64,000 nt of DNA. Source: Sinorhizobium sp. 8-89. Lineage in GTDB: Bacteria; Pseudomonadota; Alphaproteobacteria; Rhizobiales; Rhizobiaceae. The notes below the pieces were generated by a model, which was not told the DNA's origin, made no database searches, and saw nothing but the letters and a program-made list of their open reading frames with translations. A program made the position numbers and the translations under genes. Shown here in pieces: positions 27,027-36,161 of the stretch; positions within the stretch are counted from its first letter, which is position 1; every line of letters starts with the position of its first letter. The stretch covers positions 322 through 64,321 of the forward strand of contig NZ_JASKLR010000009.1 of the NCBI RefSeq assembly GCF_030124325.1, written 5' to 3'.

Positions 27027-29237
27027 ATGCTGCGTATACACACAGCCGCTAAGGCAGTTCGTGATCGTTTCTTGATGCTGCCATCGATATTACGGAGAGA
27101 AGAGGCGGGAAAAGGCACCGCCAAGATGCTGTTGGCGGTATGGGGAGCGGCGGTCGACATAGGCAGCCGACGCATCCGCGGCGCTGTTCGCAGCGTTCAC
27201 AAATGTTCCGCCCTGTACCTTGCCGATCTCGGATCAGCAGCCATCGCGCTCGCCGTGGCCTTGTTGTTGCGCTACGGCGTCGCCGAGCTCAAGACGAGAC
27301 CGGAAACAGCCTCCGTCCTGTTATGGTCGGGCGCACAGTACCTCGTCATCTGCGCACTCGTTTTCCCCTTGTCCGGACTCTACAGCCGAAACTGGAAATA
27401 CGGTTCCATTTCCGATCTTTTCATCATCCTTCGCGCGGTACTCCTGACATCCCTGCTGCTTGTTTCGCTCCTATTCTTCTCCACGAGGCTGACCGATATC
27501 CCACGAACCGTCGTGCCGATGCAGTCGCTGCTCCTGATCGCATTCCTTGCCGCCGCACGGCTGAGCTTTCGCGCAGAGGAAATCCCGCTGGCGCGACCCG
27601 TTTTCAGGAACGGACGCAACAAAGGGGCAGAAAACGATCACCGCATACCGTTGCTGCTGGTGGGCGCGGGCGACGCGGCCGACCTCTATTTGCGGGCGCT
27701 CGCACGCGATCCCAACGCCACATATATTCCGGTCGCCTGCCTCGACAGGAATGAGGACCAGATCGGCATGAGCCTGCGCGGCGTGCCGATTGCCGGACGC
27801 ATCGAGGATTTCGAGCAGGTGGTGACGGATTTGCAGCAGCTCAACAAGCAGCCGCGTCACATAGTCTTCACGGAAGCCCCTGCGGCTTTCGGCGAGGAGG
27901 CATCGGATAACCTCCTGCGCTCCGCCGAAAAACTTGGGATTGCCGTCTCGCGCCTGTCGCAGATGACCGAACTCAAGCGCGCAAAGGGCGACAACCCCTA
28001 CGAACTGCGGTCCATCGAACTGACCGACCTGCTGGAGCGCCCCCAGGCGGCGCTCGACCGCGAGGCAATCGGTCGCCTCGTTCGCGGCCGGCGCGTGCTC
28101 ATCACCGGAGCGGGCGGTTCGATCGGCAGCGAGCTGACGTCGCAGGTCGCCGCCTGTGAACCGGCGGAACTCGTGCTGATCGACAACACCGAATACAATC
28201 TTTACGCGATTGACATGGCGCTGAACGAAAGCTTCCCGGACGTATCGCGATGGAGCTATCTCTGCAGTGTCCGCCGCAGCCAGCGGGTTGAGGAGATATT
28301 CGCGCGGCATCGGCCTGAGCTGGTCTTTCATGCGGCCGCCCTGAAACATGTGCCCATGGTGCAGTTGAACCCCTGCGAGGGCGTACTCACCAACGTCATC
28401 GGCACCATGAATGTCGCTAATGCGGCGAAGAAATTTGGCACGCTCGCCATGGTTCAGATCTCGACCGACAAGGTGGTGAATTCAACCAGCGTCATGGGCG
28501 CGACGAAGCGCCTTGCGGAGCTTTATTGCCAGGCGCTCGACCTGAACGGCCTCGAAACGGGCCAGGGGCCACGCTTCATGACGGTTCGCTTCGGCAATGT
28601 CCTCGGGTCGAGCGGTTCGCTGATCCCGCTTTTCAAGCGCCAACTTGCAAGAGGCGGCCCGTTGACCGTGACCGATCAAAACATGACGCGGTTCTTCATG
28701 ACGATCCGGGAAGCTGTCGAACTGACACTGCAGGCTTCGGCTTATGGCTTCGAAAAGCAGCTCGGACAGGGCGAGATCTTCGTCCTCGACATGGGCGAGC
28801 CGATCAAGATCATCGATATCGCCCGCCGGATGATCCGGTTGGCCGGCTTCACGCCGGATCAGGATATCGAAATCAAGATCATCGGTTGCCGGCCGGGCGA
28901 AAAGCTCTTCGAGGAGCTTTTCGACGAAACCGACAAGCGCATCAACTCGCCGGTGCCGGGCGTCCTCGGCGCGGTGCCGGAGCCCATACCCTTGCCGACT
29001 CTGAAGGACGCCTTCGCACGCCTGCAGCGCCATTCGGAGCGGGGCAACGAGACGGACGTCGTGGCAGTCATGCGCGAGTTGCTTCCACGATATGAGCACG
29101 AGGCTGATCGCAAGCCCAGGGCCGCGAGCAAGCGCATGCCCCGGCGGCCGAAGGACCACATCAAGGCCAAGGCACGCACATCGCGAGCTGGCTACCGCAA
29201 GGGCACCCGCGGGGAGCTCCGCTTTCCGGGCAATTAA
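27027..29237 (+). CDS. CapD/FlaA1/WbpM-type nucleoside-diphosphate sugar dehydratase/epimerase
   Basis: 736 residues from the ATG at 27027, which has AGGAAGGGG immediately upstream. Four membrane spans lie in the N-terminal ~200 residues, followed by a first Rossmann-like domain (LLLVGAGDAADLYLRAL). The catalytic SDR domain starts at VLITGAGGSIGSELTSQ. STDKVVNSTSVMGATKR carries the S-M-K set that replaces S-Y-K in 4,6-dehydratases of this family. It probably acts on a UDP-N-acetylhexosamine at the membrane to start synthesis of a deoxy amino sugar. That could provide the amine for the formyltransferase at 11981, though no aminotransferase is seen. The basic C-terminal tail (about 690-736) is longer than usual. 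Confidence 0.9.
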   Translation: MLRIHTAAKAVRDRFLMLPSILRREEAGKGTAKMLLAVWGAAVDIGSRRIRGAVRSVHKCSALYLADLGSAAIALAVALLLRYGVAELKTRPETASVLLWSGAQYLVICALVFPLSGLYSRNWKYGSISDLFIILRAVLLTSLLLVSLLFFSTRLTDIPRTVVPMQSLLLIAFLAAARLSFRAEEIPLARPVFRNGRNKGAENDHRIPLLLVGAGDAADLYLRALARDPNATYIPVACLDRNEDQIGMSLRGVPIAGRIEDFEQVVTDLQQLNKQPRHIVFTEAPAAFGEEASDNLLRSAEKLGIAVSRLSQMTELKRAKGDNPYELRSIELTDLLERPQAALDREAIGRLVRGRRVLITGAGGSIGSELTSQVAACEPAELVLIDNTEYNLYAIDMALNESFPDVSRWSYLCSVRRSQRVEEIFARHRPELVFHAAALKHVPMVQLNPCEGVLTNVIGTMNVANAAKKFGTLAMVQISTDKVVNSTSVMGATKRLAELYCQALDLNGLETGQGPRFMTVRFGNVLGSSGSLIPLFKRQLARGGPLTVTDQNMTRFFMTIREAVELTLQASAYGFEKQLGQGEIFVLDMGEPIKIIDIARRMIRLAGFTPDQDIEIKIIGCRPGEKLFEELFDETDKRINSPVPGVLGAVPEPIPLPTLKDAFARLQRHSERGNETDVVAVMRELLPRYEHEADRKPRAASKRMPRRPKDHIKAKARTSRAGYRKGTRGELRFPGN

Positions 29238-29430
29238 AGGATGACAGGCGCGGTTGGTAAGGGCGGATCGTGCAATGCAGCTGTGGGTGCCCGCGATAGT
29301 GGCTGCTCGGATTCTGCGGGCCGGGACACGCACCGCCTCCTGCCTGCGAATGCGGACAACCCCGCGGAGCAGGAGAGCCGGGCGCGGATGTCTCAATTCT
29401 CGAGGTGGAGTCGAATCCGGGAGGTAAGCC

Positions 29431-30657
29431 TTGAAGCTTGTTGAGCAGGTTTCGCGCACCGCAGTCGAGCAGATTGCGGCCCATTCGGCAAAACCCGCCG
29501 GCGCAGCATACCCGCCCCGGCAGAAACGCGTGATCGCCGTCGTCGCCAGCTTGACGGCATCTCTCGTGATCTTTCGGCTCGAATTGCTGAAGCGATTGGT
29601 GGCTGCCGGACACGACGTCATAGCCTTCGCTCCCGAAAACGACCCGCGGGTCGAGCAGGAGCTCGCCCGGATCGGCGTGCGTTTCGTTCGCATCCACATG
29701 GCGCGAACCGGACTCAACCCATTGGACGACATCCGGACCTTTTGGTCGCTGCGACAGCACTTCAGGCGGCTGAAACCGGACATAGTCCTTCCCTACACCA
29801 TGAAGCCGATCATCTACGCCGGAATCGCGGCCAGGGCCCTCGGGATAAAGGAGCGCTGCTTCCTCGTGACCGGCCTCGGCCACGTGTTCTCGGACGCGGC
29901 CGGTCACTCGTTCAAAGCGCGGGCTATTCGCCATTTGTGCGTCCGGCTGTATCGTTTGGCGCTTCGGGGCGCCCGGGTGGTCTTTGTCTATAACGACGCA
30001 GATGCCGACGACATTCGCCGCTACCGAATGTTGGGGGACGACCTCTCCCCGACAAAGATCCCCGGATCTGGCGTCGATCTGGACCATTTCACATTCTCTA
30101 TACCGCCTCGGAGCGGGCCGACTTTCCTGATGATCGCCCGGCTCCTGCGCGACAAGGGCGTTGTGGAGTATGTCGAAGCCGCCCGGATCGTGCGTCGATC
30201 TTTCCCAAATGCCAAGTTTCAACTGCTCGGCCATTTCGACAGCAATCCGACGGCCATCTCCCGCGAGGAAATCGACGGCTGGGTGCGCGAGGGGGTATTG
30301 GACTATCTCGGCACGACCGCGGACGTCCGGCCTTACCTTACAGCGTGCAACGTTTTCGTCCTGCCGTCCTACTATCGCGAAGGCATTCCGCGAAGCATCC
30401 TCGAAGCTTTGGCCACAGGACGAGCCGTCATTACCACGGATCTGCCGGGTTGCCGCGACACGGTGCAGCCGGGAGTGAACGGCATGGTCGTCAAGGCGCG
30501 CGACATCGTCGGTCTCGCAAATGCAATGGCCTGCTATGCCGGGAGCCCGGAGTTGGCGGAAAAGATGGGCAGGCAATCACGGGAAATGGCAGAGACCAAG
30601 TTCGACGTGCACATGATCAACCGGATGCTGTTCGCCGGCATGAACTTGGCAGATTGA
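29431..30657 (+). CDS. Glycosyltransferase family 4
   Basis: 408 residues. The start is TTG with a good GGGAGGT about five bases upstream. The N-terminal domain (VIAVVASLTASLVIFRLELL, then DIRTFWSLRQHFRRLKPD) and the C-terminal signature YYREGIPRSILEALATGRAVI with its E-x7-E are typical of GT4 enzymes such as CapM/PglA-like transferases. It should add a hexose or amino-hexose from a nucleotide donor to a lipid-linked acceptor in the cytoplasm. It is about 190 bases downstream of the CapD-like gene, whose product may be its donor, and 53 bases before the next GT4 gene. Confidence 0.88.
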   Translation: MKLVEQVSRTAVEQIAAHSAKPAGAAYPPRQKRVIAVVASLTASLVIFRLELLKRLVAAGHDVIAFAPENDPRVEQELARIGVRFVRIHMARTGLNPLDDIRTFWSLRQHFRRLKPDIVLPYTMKPIIYAGIAARALGIKERCFLVTGLGHVFSDAAGHSFKARAIRHLCVRLYRLALRGARVVFVYNDADADDIRRYRMLGDDLSPTKIPGSGVDLDHFTFSIPPRSGPTFLMIARLLRDKGVVEYVEAARIVRRSFPNAKFQLLGHFDSNPTAISREEIDGWVREGVLDYLGTTADVRPYLTACNVFVLPSYYREGIPRSILEALATGRAVITTDLPGCRDTVQPGVNGMVVKARDIVGLANAMACYAGSPELAEKMGRQSREMAETKFDVHMINRMLFAGMNLAD

Positions 30658-30710
30658 GGGCGTTCTTCCAGGGCGCAGCAGGATCGGCAGTGGCGAGCTA
30701 GGGCGCTCAA

Positions 30711-31796
30711 ATGATAATGCATGTCATTACCAACTTTACAGCCAGTGCAGGCGCAGAAACGATGCTGGCACGTCTGCTACACAGTTCGACCGACGAGCGT
30801 ATCATCGTCGTGTCGCTCATCGGCATATCGGAACGGAACCGTCGCCTCGCCGATAATCCGAGGGTCGTCTACGTTTCGCTTGAGGCCGCCTCCCTCGCCG
30901 CGCTCACGGGCGCAGTTCTACGCCTCTCTCGGCTGATCAAGAAGGAGCGGCCCGACGTAATCCTGTGCTGGATGTACCACGCGATGATCGCCGGCACCGT
31001 CGCTGCGCGCATCGCCCAGCACGGGGCAAAAGTCTTCTGGAACGTTCGTCAATCCCTTGATGACCCTGCCTCCCTCACGCGCAGTTCGCGCCTGGCAATT
31101 GCGATGGCGAGATTGTTGTCGAATCTGCCATCGGGGATCATCTACAATAGCGCCCGCGCCCTCGACTTGCATCGCAAGTATGGCTACGCAAATCGGAATG
31201 CCATCGTAATCCCGAACGGATTCGAACTTCCCCGCCTCCCGCCCTCCCCGTCGGCAGCCGCCGCCAGGCGGATTGGCATTGTCGGCCGCTTTCATCCGCA
31301 GAAGGATCATGGGACCTTCTTCAAGGCTGCGGCTTCAGTCATCCAGACCCACCCGCAGGCAGTCTTTTCCGCGGCAGGAAACGGGTTGTCGCGCGACAAC
31401 CCCGCTGTGGTCGAACTCATGGCGCAGGCAGGGCTTCCAGTTCACGCGGTTGACCTCCGCGGGGAAATCACCGACATGGCGAAGTTCTATCAAAGCATCG
31501 ACCTTTTGGTTCTTTCCTCGAGGACCGAAGGCTTTCCCAATGTCATTGCCGAAGCCATGAGCTACGGCAAGCCGATCGTGACGACCGACGTCGGCGATGC
31601 CGCCGCCGTGGCGGGAAATGCCGGAATCGCCGTGCCCGCCCGAGATCCCGAAGCTCTCGCCATTGCCATCCGCCGAATTCTTGACCTGCCGGCTGCCAAG
31701 TATGCGCGCTACGCCCGCAACGCACGGCAGCGCGTCGAAAATGAATACGCAATCACTGCGGTCACCGAAAAATATGTAGAGTTTCTAATGCATTAA
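30711..31796 (+). CDS. Glycosyltransferase family 4
   Basis: 361 residues. It opens IMHVITNFTASAGAETMLARL, a GT4 donor-domain start. The second domain shows IGIVGRFHPQKDHGTFF and the E-x7-E pattern in RTEGFPNVIAEAMSYGKPI. It is a cytoplasmic retaining glycosyltransferase with unknown donor and acceptor. It is the last glycosyltransferase gene of the plus-strand series and is followed, after about 250 AT-rich bases, by an RTX protein gene. Confidence 0.88.
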   Translation: MIMHVITNFTASAGAETMLARLLHSSTDERIIVVSLIGISERNRRLADNPRVVYVSLEAASLAALTGAVLRLSRLIKKERPDVILCWMYHAMIAGTVAARIAQHGAKVFWNVRQSLDDPASLTRSSRLAIAMARLLSNLPSGIIYNSARALDLHRKYGYANRNAIVIPNGFELPRLPPSPSAAAARRIGIVGRFHPQKDHGTFFKAAASVIQTHPQAVFSAAGNGLSRDNPAVVELMAQAGLPVHAVDLRGEITDMAKFYQSIDLLVLSSRTEGFPNVIAEAMSYGKPIVTTDVGDAAAVAGNAGIAVPARDPEALAIAIRRILDLPAAKYARYARNARQRVENEYAITAVTEKYVEFLMH

Positions 31797-32050
31797 CCCA
31801 AACTCATGCACGCAGTTATCGTGCATCTCTCTCTATATTTCCCGTTAAAATTGCCAGCCCTTAAGAAACCTTTTTCGCTTTTCGTTCATAAAGCAGTTGC
31901 GAAACATCGATATATTCCACGATAAGTGGTATAGATTAGTTTTCCACTGTAAAATACTGCGCCTTCTGCGTCGACGGGCGTCTTTTACGCTGAGATCACT
32001 TTTGCGCCCCATTCGCAGATTACCCGCCCTCCTGCAACTGCTAGGAGATT

Positions 32051-33217
32051 ATGATGCTATTAAAGGGAACCAATCTTACCAACTCGATTCTCGGCACCCT
32101 GGGTAACGACGAGATCTGGGGCTATGCCGGAGACGATTACCTCGAGGGTAGAGATGGGAACGACAGAATTTTTGGCGGCCTCGGCAATGACTTGATCAAG
32201 GCTGGTACGGGCGACGACTATGCCGACGGCGGCGACGGCAACGACCGTTTTGATGGCGGCCTCGGTTTCGACACTTTCATCGGTGGGCTGGGTAACGACA
32301 TCTTTGATGGCGGCGACGGCAACGACACGCTCGACGGTGGCGATGGCCATGACAAGTTTCTCGGCGGTCTTGGAAACGACAAGATCTATGGTGGAGCGGG
32401 CGAAGAGTACATCGACGCAGGCGATGGCGACGATATCATTTATGCCGGCTCGGGCAATGATGGATTCAATAATCGAATAAATCCCGCAACCGGACAACTC
32501 ACGCAGCAGGCCGTAGGAGGCGGTGCCGGAAACGACACGATATACGGCGAAGAGGGCAATGATGCGCTGAAGGGTCAATCTGGCAACGACCGCGTCTATG
32601 GCGGCATCGGCGACGACATCGTCGACGCCGGCGACGGGAACAACTATCTCGACGGCGGCGACGGATATGATGTGCTCGACTCCGAAAGCGGCATCGACGA
32701 AGCCCACGGCGGCCTGGGCAACGACAGGATTTCGGTCGGTGCCGGAAACGATCTGGCCTACGGCGATGACGGCAATGATACGCTGTCGGGTGAAGGAGGC
32801 GACGACGTCCTTTACGGCGGCACCGGCAACGACTTCCTGTATTCCGGCGACGGCAACGACACGCTGCGCGGTGATTCGGGAAAAGACACTCTTATGGGCG
32901 AGGCGGGAAGCGACATTCTTTGGGGTGGAGCAGATTCCGATCGCTTCATCTTCAAGGCGACCCCGGCGCTCAGCGGTCGGGATACCGTTATGGATTTCCA
33001 AGACGGGGTCGATTTCCTTGTCATCGAGAAACTCGGGATCACCCAATACTCGAGTTCCGGCGCCAAGGGCACCGTCTACGCTTCTGACGCAGCCGGCGGC
33101 GACGTGCTGATAAAGGGTTATGACTCCGTGGGCAATGCGTTTTCCATCCTCTTGGATGATCCGAACGGCAGTCTCTCCGCGTCCAACTTTTCGAGGAGCG
33201 ATTTTCTCTTCGCCTGA
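32051..33217 (+). CDS. RTX calcium-binding nonapeptide repeat protein
   Basis: 388 residues. Two ATGs stand side by side; AGGAG is 3 and 6 bases upstream of them, so 32054 may be the real start. From residue ~15 to ~290 the protein is almost entirely G-G-x-G-x-D-type repeats (GGLGNDLIKAG, GGDGNDTLDGG and many variants), which fold as calcium-bound beta-rolls. The C-terminal ~95 residues (DSDRFIFK, DTVMDFQDGVDFL, SRSDFLFA) look like a type I secretion end. No enzyme domain is present. It may be an adhesin-like or matrix protein that binds the exported polymer. Its canonical short repeats differ from the longer modules of the RTX protein at the window start. Confidence 0.88.
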   Translation: MMLLKGTNLTNSILGTLGNDEIWGYAGDDYLEGRDGNDRIFGGLGNDLIKAGTGDDYADGGDGNDRFDGGLGFDTFIGGLGNDIFDGGDGNDTLDGGDGHDKFLGGLGNDKIYGGAGEEYIDAGDGDDIIYAGSGNDGFNNRINPATGQLTQQAVGGGAGNDTIYGEEGNDALKGQSGNDRVYGGIGDDIVDAGDGNNYLDGGDGYDVLDSESGIDEAHGGLGNDRISVGAGNDLAYGDDGNDTLSGEGGDDVLYGGTGNDFLYSGDGNDTLRGDSGKDTLMGEAGSDILWGGADSDRFIFKATPALSGRDTVMDFQDGVDFLVIEKLGITQYSSSGAKGTVYASDAAGGDVLIKGYDSVGNAFSILLDDPNGSLSASNFSRSDFLFA

Positions 33218-33240
33218 CGTGGGCCGCCCGGTGCGGGATG

Positions 33241-33270
33241 AAAAAAGGTGCGGGCGGTCTTCCGCCCGCA
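33241..33270 (-). terminator. Intrinsic terminator of the cysD-to-epimerase operon
   Basis: A perfect 9-bp stem, TGCGGGCGG paired with CCGCCCGCA, with a four-base loop. On the minus strand the stem is followed by CC and six T residues, the classic Rho-independent layout. It lies 130 bases beyond the stop of the minus-strand epimerase gene. On the plus strand there is no T-run, so it would work less well behind the RTX gene. Confidence 0.8.
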
Positions 33271-33292
33271 TCCTGCTTGCGGCGCACTACTG

Positions 33293-33395
33293 CATGATTC
33301 CTTAAACCGGAATGGATTCGACGATGAAATCCGTGCAGCAATTCAAAGTGTTACAGCAACCTTTGCGCGTCTCAAAAGACGCACCGCGCTGTCAG
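33293..33395 (+). repeat. Dispersed rhizobial intergenic repeat, copy 2
   Basis: Bases 33332-33357 match the reverse complement of 3352-3377 at 25 of 26 positions. The copy is followed by a 6-bp hairpin, GCGTCT-CAAA-AGACGC (33367-33382). It lies between the operon terminator and the epimerase stop codon, in intergenic DNA. The outer boundaries are approximate. Confidence 0.62.
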
Positions 33396-33398
33396 GGT

Positions 33399-34334
33399 TC
33401 AGCCTTGCGCGCTCCCGTTCCGGAAGTCGGCCAGCCCTGTCTCTGCCTTCCATGCTTCGATGCCTTCGCGAAAGGCGCGTGGGCTGTAACCCAACTGCTC
33501 GGCCGCCTTGGCGACGTTCAGCGTCGCAAAGCCAGTCGTGCTTCCGTTCCCCCGCTCGCCGTCGACGTTGACCAAGTTCGGATCCGCTCCAAGGACATCG
33601 GCGATGATTTGAGCCGCTTCCAGCGACGTGCAGCCGTGCCCGCTGCCGGCATTGAACACTCCCGCCTTTTCTTTCTTGACCGCTTCCAGAGCCAGTGAAA
33701 CGACGTCATCGACAAACACCAAGTCGACGCTATATCGGCCGCCGTCTCGTATAGCCACGGAACGCCCGCTCCGGAGCGCACGGATGAACGTCGGCACCAT
33801 CCCCGAGCCATGCATGCCGGGACCATAAACGGAAGCGAGGCGAAGCACCGTCACCGGCATAGCGTTTGCCGTTCCGAAAGCCAGCAGGCAAATTTCCGCC
33901 GAGAGCTTGCTCGCCAGATAATAGCTGGCGCGATCCACCGGAAAAGCCGGGCTCGTCTCAGACGCCGGTACGGGCGCGGGCGTATACACCTGCCCCGATC
34001 CGAAGAAGACAAACCTCTTCGCACCCTGCGAAGCGGCATCCATCGCGACCCGCAACGCACCATTCGTGTTGACCTCGAAACATTTCGCGGCCTGATGCGC
34101 GTCGGTGAGAGCGGCGGGAATGTACGCGGCCAGATGAAGAATGGCGTCAGCGTTCATCACCGCCGGCAATGGGTCACCAATCGACCATTTTTCGATTTGC
34201 AAACGAGAGCTTTTTCTCGATGCCACACGGTCCGGGTCGCGCGCGAGGGCGGTGACCTGGTAACCTTTTGAGAGTGCCTGTCCAATCAGTCTCGAAGCGA
34301 TAAACCCTGTCGCGCCGGTAACAACGAGCTGCAT
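33399..34334 (-). CDS. NAD-dependent epimerase/dehydratase (extended SDR)
   Basis: 311 residues. VVTGATGFIASRLIGQAL is the dinucleotide site (Gly-x-x-Gly-x-x-Ala/Gly variant), FFGSGQVYTP the serine strand and SYYLASKLSAE the Y-x3-K pair. Substrate not predictable; a nucleotide sugar is most likely. It is the last gene of the minus-strand operon that starts with cysD, 33 bases after the ATP-grasp gene and just before a terminator. Confidence 0.82.
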   Translation of the reverse strand: MQLVVTGATGFIASRLIGQALSKGYQVTALARDPDRVASRKSSRLQIEKWSIGDPLPAVMNADAILHLAAYIPAALTDAHQAAKCFEVNTNGALRVAMDAASQGAKRFVFFGSGQVYTPAPVPASETSPAFPVDRASYYLASKLSAEICLLAFGTANAMPVTVLRLASVYGPGMHGSGMVPTFIRALRSGRSVAIRDGGRYSVDLVFVDDVVSLALEAVKKEKAGVFNAGSGHGCTSLEAAQIIADVLGADPNLVNVDGERGNGSTTGFATLNVAKAAEQLGYSPRAFREGIEAWKAETGLADFRNGSAQG

Positions 34335-34367
34335 CTGTGTCGAACCTCGCCTTCCCGTGCTGGCCGC

Positions 34368-35360
34368 CTAGGCTTCTTCCTGCAGCCGCCCGGTGGCCGT
34401 GATCAAATCGCCGGGTCTCACCACGGTCTCCGACCAGTGCCGCAATATCGTCACCGACATGATCTCCGGCTGCTCGACTGGCTCGCCGAAGACGATATGC
34501 CGGATCGACATCTCCACCTCGTTGAACCCTGCATGGATCCTGACGGCCGTCGTCCCGGAGAACCGCGCATTGATCTCGAAAATGCGGGGAACACCTTCGT
34601 CCAGCCGGAACTGGAAGTTCGCCGGACCGTAGGCGCCAAGAGCGTCGGCCGCCCGCGCCATCGCGTCATTCAGAGCAGGAAAGGCTTCGGCAAAAGCCCG
34701 GTAAGTGTTGCCATCACGAAGATCTCTCCGCATGACGATTGTCGCGCGGCATTTCCCATCGAAGGTCAGCGTGCCCGCAGTGTATTCGGTCGCTTCCGAG
34801 CCGACATATTTCTGTATGACGATCCCGGCCTGCTCGGCTATGGCTCTCTTCAATTGCTCCCGGTCACGCACGACGCTGAAGCCGATCGACCTGGCGCCGA
34901 CCCGCGGCTTGACGACGAGGGGAAAGCCGCACTGTTCGATCAGGGCCTCCTCGTCACCCGGCAAACACGAAGGAACGAACCCCAACCCCTGCTCCCGGAG
35001 GAACTCGGAGGTGAGCCATTTGTCGTTTGCTATGGATACGACACGAGGCGAGCTGATGATCACCTTGGTTCCATAGGTCCTCTCGATCGCTTCGCGATTG
35101 GCTGAGAGAATCGGGAGCTCGACATCGGTTCCGGGAATGAGGATGTCGGGCCGCTCGGCCCGCAGCAGGTCGCCCAGCCTGTCCAGATATGCAGGGTCCT
35201 TCGCCATCGGGACAAGGTAGGCGACATCGCCCCAGTAGAGGCCGGCCGAGAGCGGGCTTGGATCCCCCGCGACGATCGTCGCGTTCAGGGTCGAGCGCCG
35301 TAAGGCGCGAATGATGCCCTGCCCGAGGAGGGCGCCGGCACCCGTGATGAAGACCTTCAT
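34368..35360 (-). CDS. ATP-grasp enzyme of unknown substrate
   Basis: 330 residues. The N-terminal pre-ATP-grasp domain starts VFITGAGALLGQGIIRAL. FPLVVKPRVGARSIGFSVV supplies the ATP-binding lysine, VIQKYVGSEATEYTAG the central acidic loop, and RIFEINARFSGTTAVR the metal-binding Glu and Asn. It resembles the carbamoyl-phosphate-synthase-large-subunit-like group of ligases that join a carboxylate to an amine or other nucleophile through an acyl phosphate. Its ATG overlaps the stop of the PHP gene as ATGA, so the two are coupled. Glycan modification with an amino acid is a plausible role, but this is inference. Confidence 0.8.
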   Translation of the reverse strand: MKVFITGAGALLGQGIIRALRRSTLNATIVAGDPSPLSAGLYWGDVAYLVPMAKDPAYLDRLGDLLRAERPDILIPGTDVELPILSANREAIERTYGTKVIISSPRVVSIANDKWLTSEFLREQGLGFVPSCLPGDEEALIEQCGFPLVVKPRVGARSIGFSVVRDREQLKRAIAEQAGIVIQKYVGSEATEYTAGTLTFDGKCRATIVMRRDLRDGNTYRAFAEAFPALNDAMARAADALGAYGPANFQFRLDEGVPRIFEINARFSGTTAVRIHAGFNEVEMSIRHIVFGEPVEQPEIMSVTILRHWSETVVRPGDLITATGRLQEEA

Positions 35361-36097
35361 GATCGCCCTACCCCCAGTTCAAGCAGCTGATCCCTGCAGC
35401 GGCCCAATTCGTCCAACTTGTGCGCATCCGAACCGATCGAAACAAACGGGTTGACCTCTTCGCACAGGGCCAGAAACGCAGGCATATCGACCAGATACGA
35501 GGAGTTGATCTCGATCGCGATCCGCCGCTCGAGCGTCGCCGTCATCAACGCGCGATAATACCTCTCCGGAAACTGGCCGTGCCGCCTAAGGCTCATTCCA
35601 CCCGGGTGCCCAAGGACATCGATCGGCGCATTTGCGATCATTCCCATCGAAAGCCGGAATTCGATTTCGGACGTCTCGTCGAATGACAGTTGTTTGAAAT
35701 CCAGATAGCCGCCTTGGCCGTCCGGGAGCCGATGAACGACACCGAGAACGATATCGCATGCGTCGAGCACAGACTGCGACACATCCAGCCGGCCATTGTC
35801 ATCCATGGCTTTCGTCTCGCAGCCGACATAGACGCGCAAACCATCGAACCCGCGCGCAGCGGAAAGAATCTCGGCCTTGAAGTCAGGAAACCACGACGTG
35901 CCTTCTCGAACATGCTCCGTGAAGGCAAGCTCAGCGAGACCGCGTTCATTGGCCGCGTGCAGGACTTCGAGCACCGTCGCCTGCCCGTCGGTCCAACTGG
36001 TGTGAACCTGGAGTTCCACGTTCAATTGCTCTCGGTTCAGATCCCGAAAACGGGAGAACACAGGCTTGCCGGGATCGGCCTTTCGTTGCCCGTCCAT
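35357..36097 (-). CDS. PHP-domain metal-dependent phosphoesterase-like protein
   Basis: 246 residues from the ATG at 36097; an upstream in-frame start at 36274 overlaps cysQ and is rejected. LNVELQVHTSWTDGQ holds a first metal motif, in which the first histidine of the usual H-x-H is replaced by glutamine (Q-V-H). LAFTEHVREG, VLGVVHRLP, VLGHPGG and SIGSDAHKLDEL supply the later metal-binding histidines and aspartates. PHP proteins are phosphatases or nucleases with a trinuclear metal site, for example histidinol phosphatase. It lies 64 bases after cysQ and overlaps the ATP-grasp gene by four bases, so its substrate may be a phosphorylated intermediate of the same pathway. Confidence 0.75.
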   Translation of the reverse strand: MDGQRKADPGKPVFSRFRDLNREQLNVELQVHTSWTDGQATVLEVLHAANERGLAELAFTEHVREGTSWFPDFKAEILSAARGFDGLRVYVGCETKAMDDNGRLDVSQSVLDACDIVLGVVHRLPDGQGGYLDFKQLSFDETSEIEFRLSMGMIANAPIDVLGHPGGMSLRRHGQFPERYYRALMTATLERRIAIEINSSYLVDMPAFLALCEEVNPFVSIGSDAHKLDELGRCRDQLLELGVGRS

Positions 36098-36161
36098 GTT
36101 CACTGTGCCCTCGATACGTGCCCGGTCTTGCCGGACCGTCTGCGGCGGCGTGTGCAGCCAT

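Noticed and set aside
32051..33217. Tandem GGxGxD coding repeats as a CRISPR or DNA satellite
   Set aside because: Repeats are in frame, vary at the DNA level and encode calcium-binding nonapeptides.
32060..33271. 403-codon open frame on the minus strand
   Set aside because: Antisense shadow of the second RTX gene, with the same repeat-driven cause.
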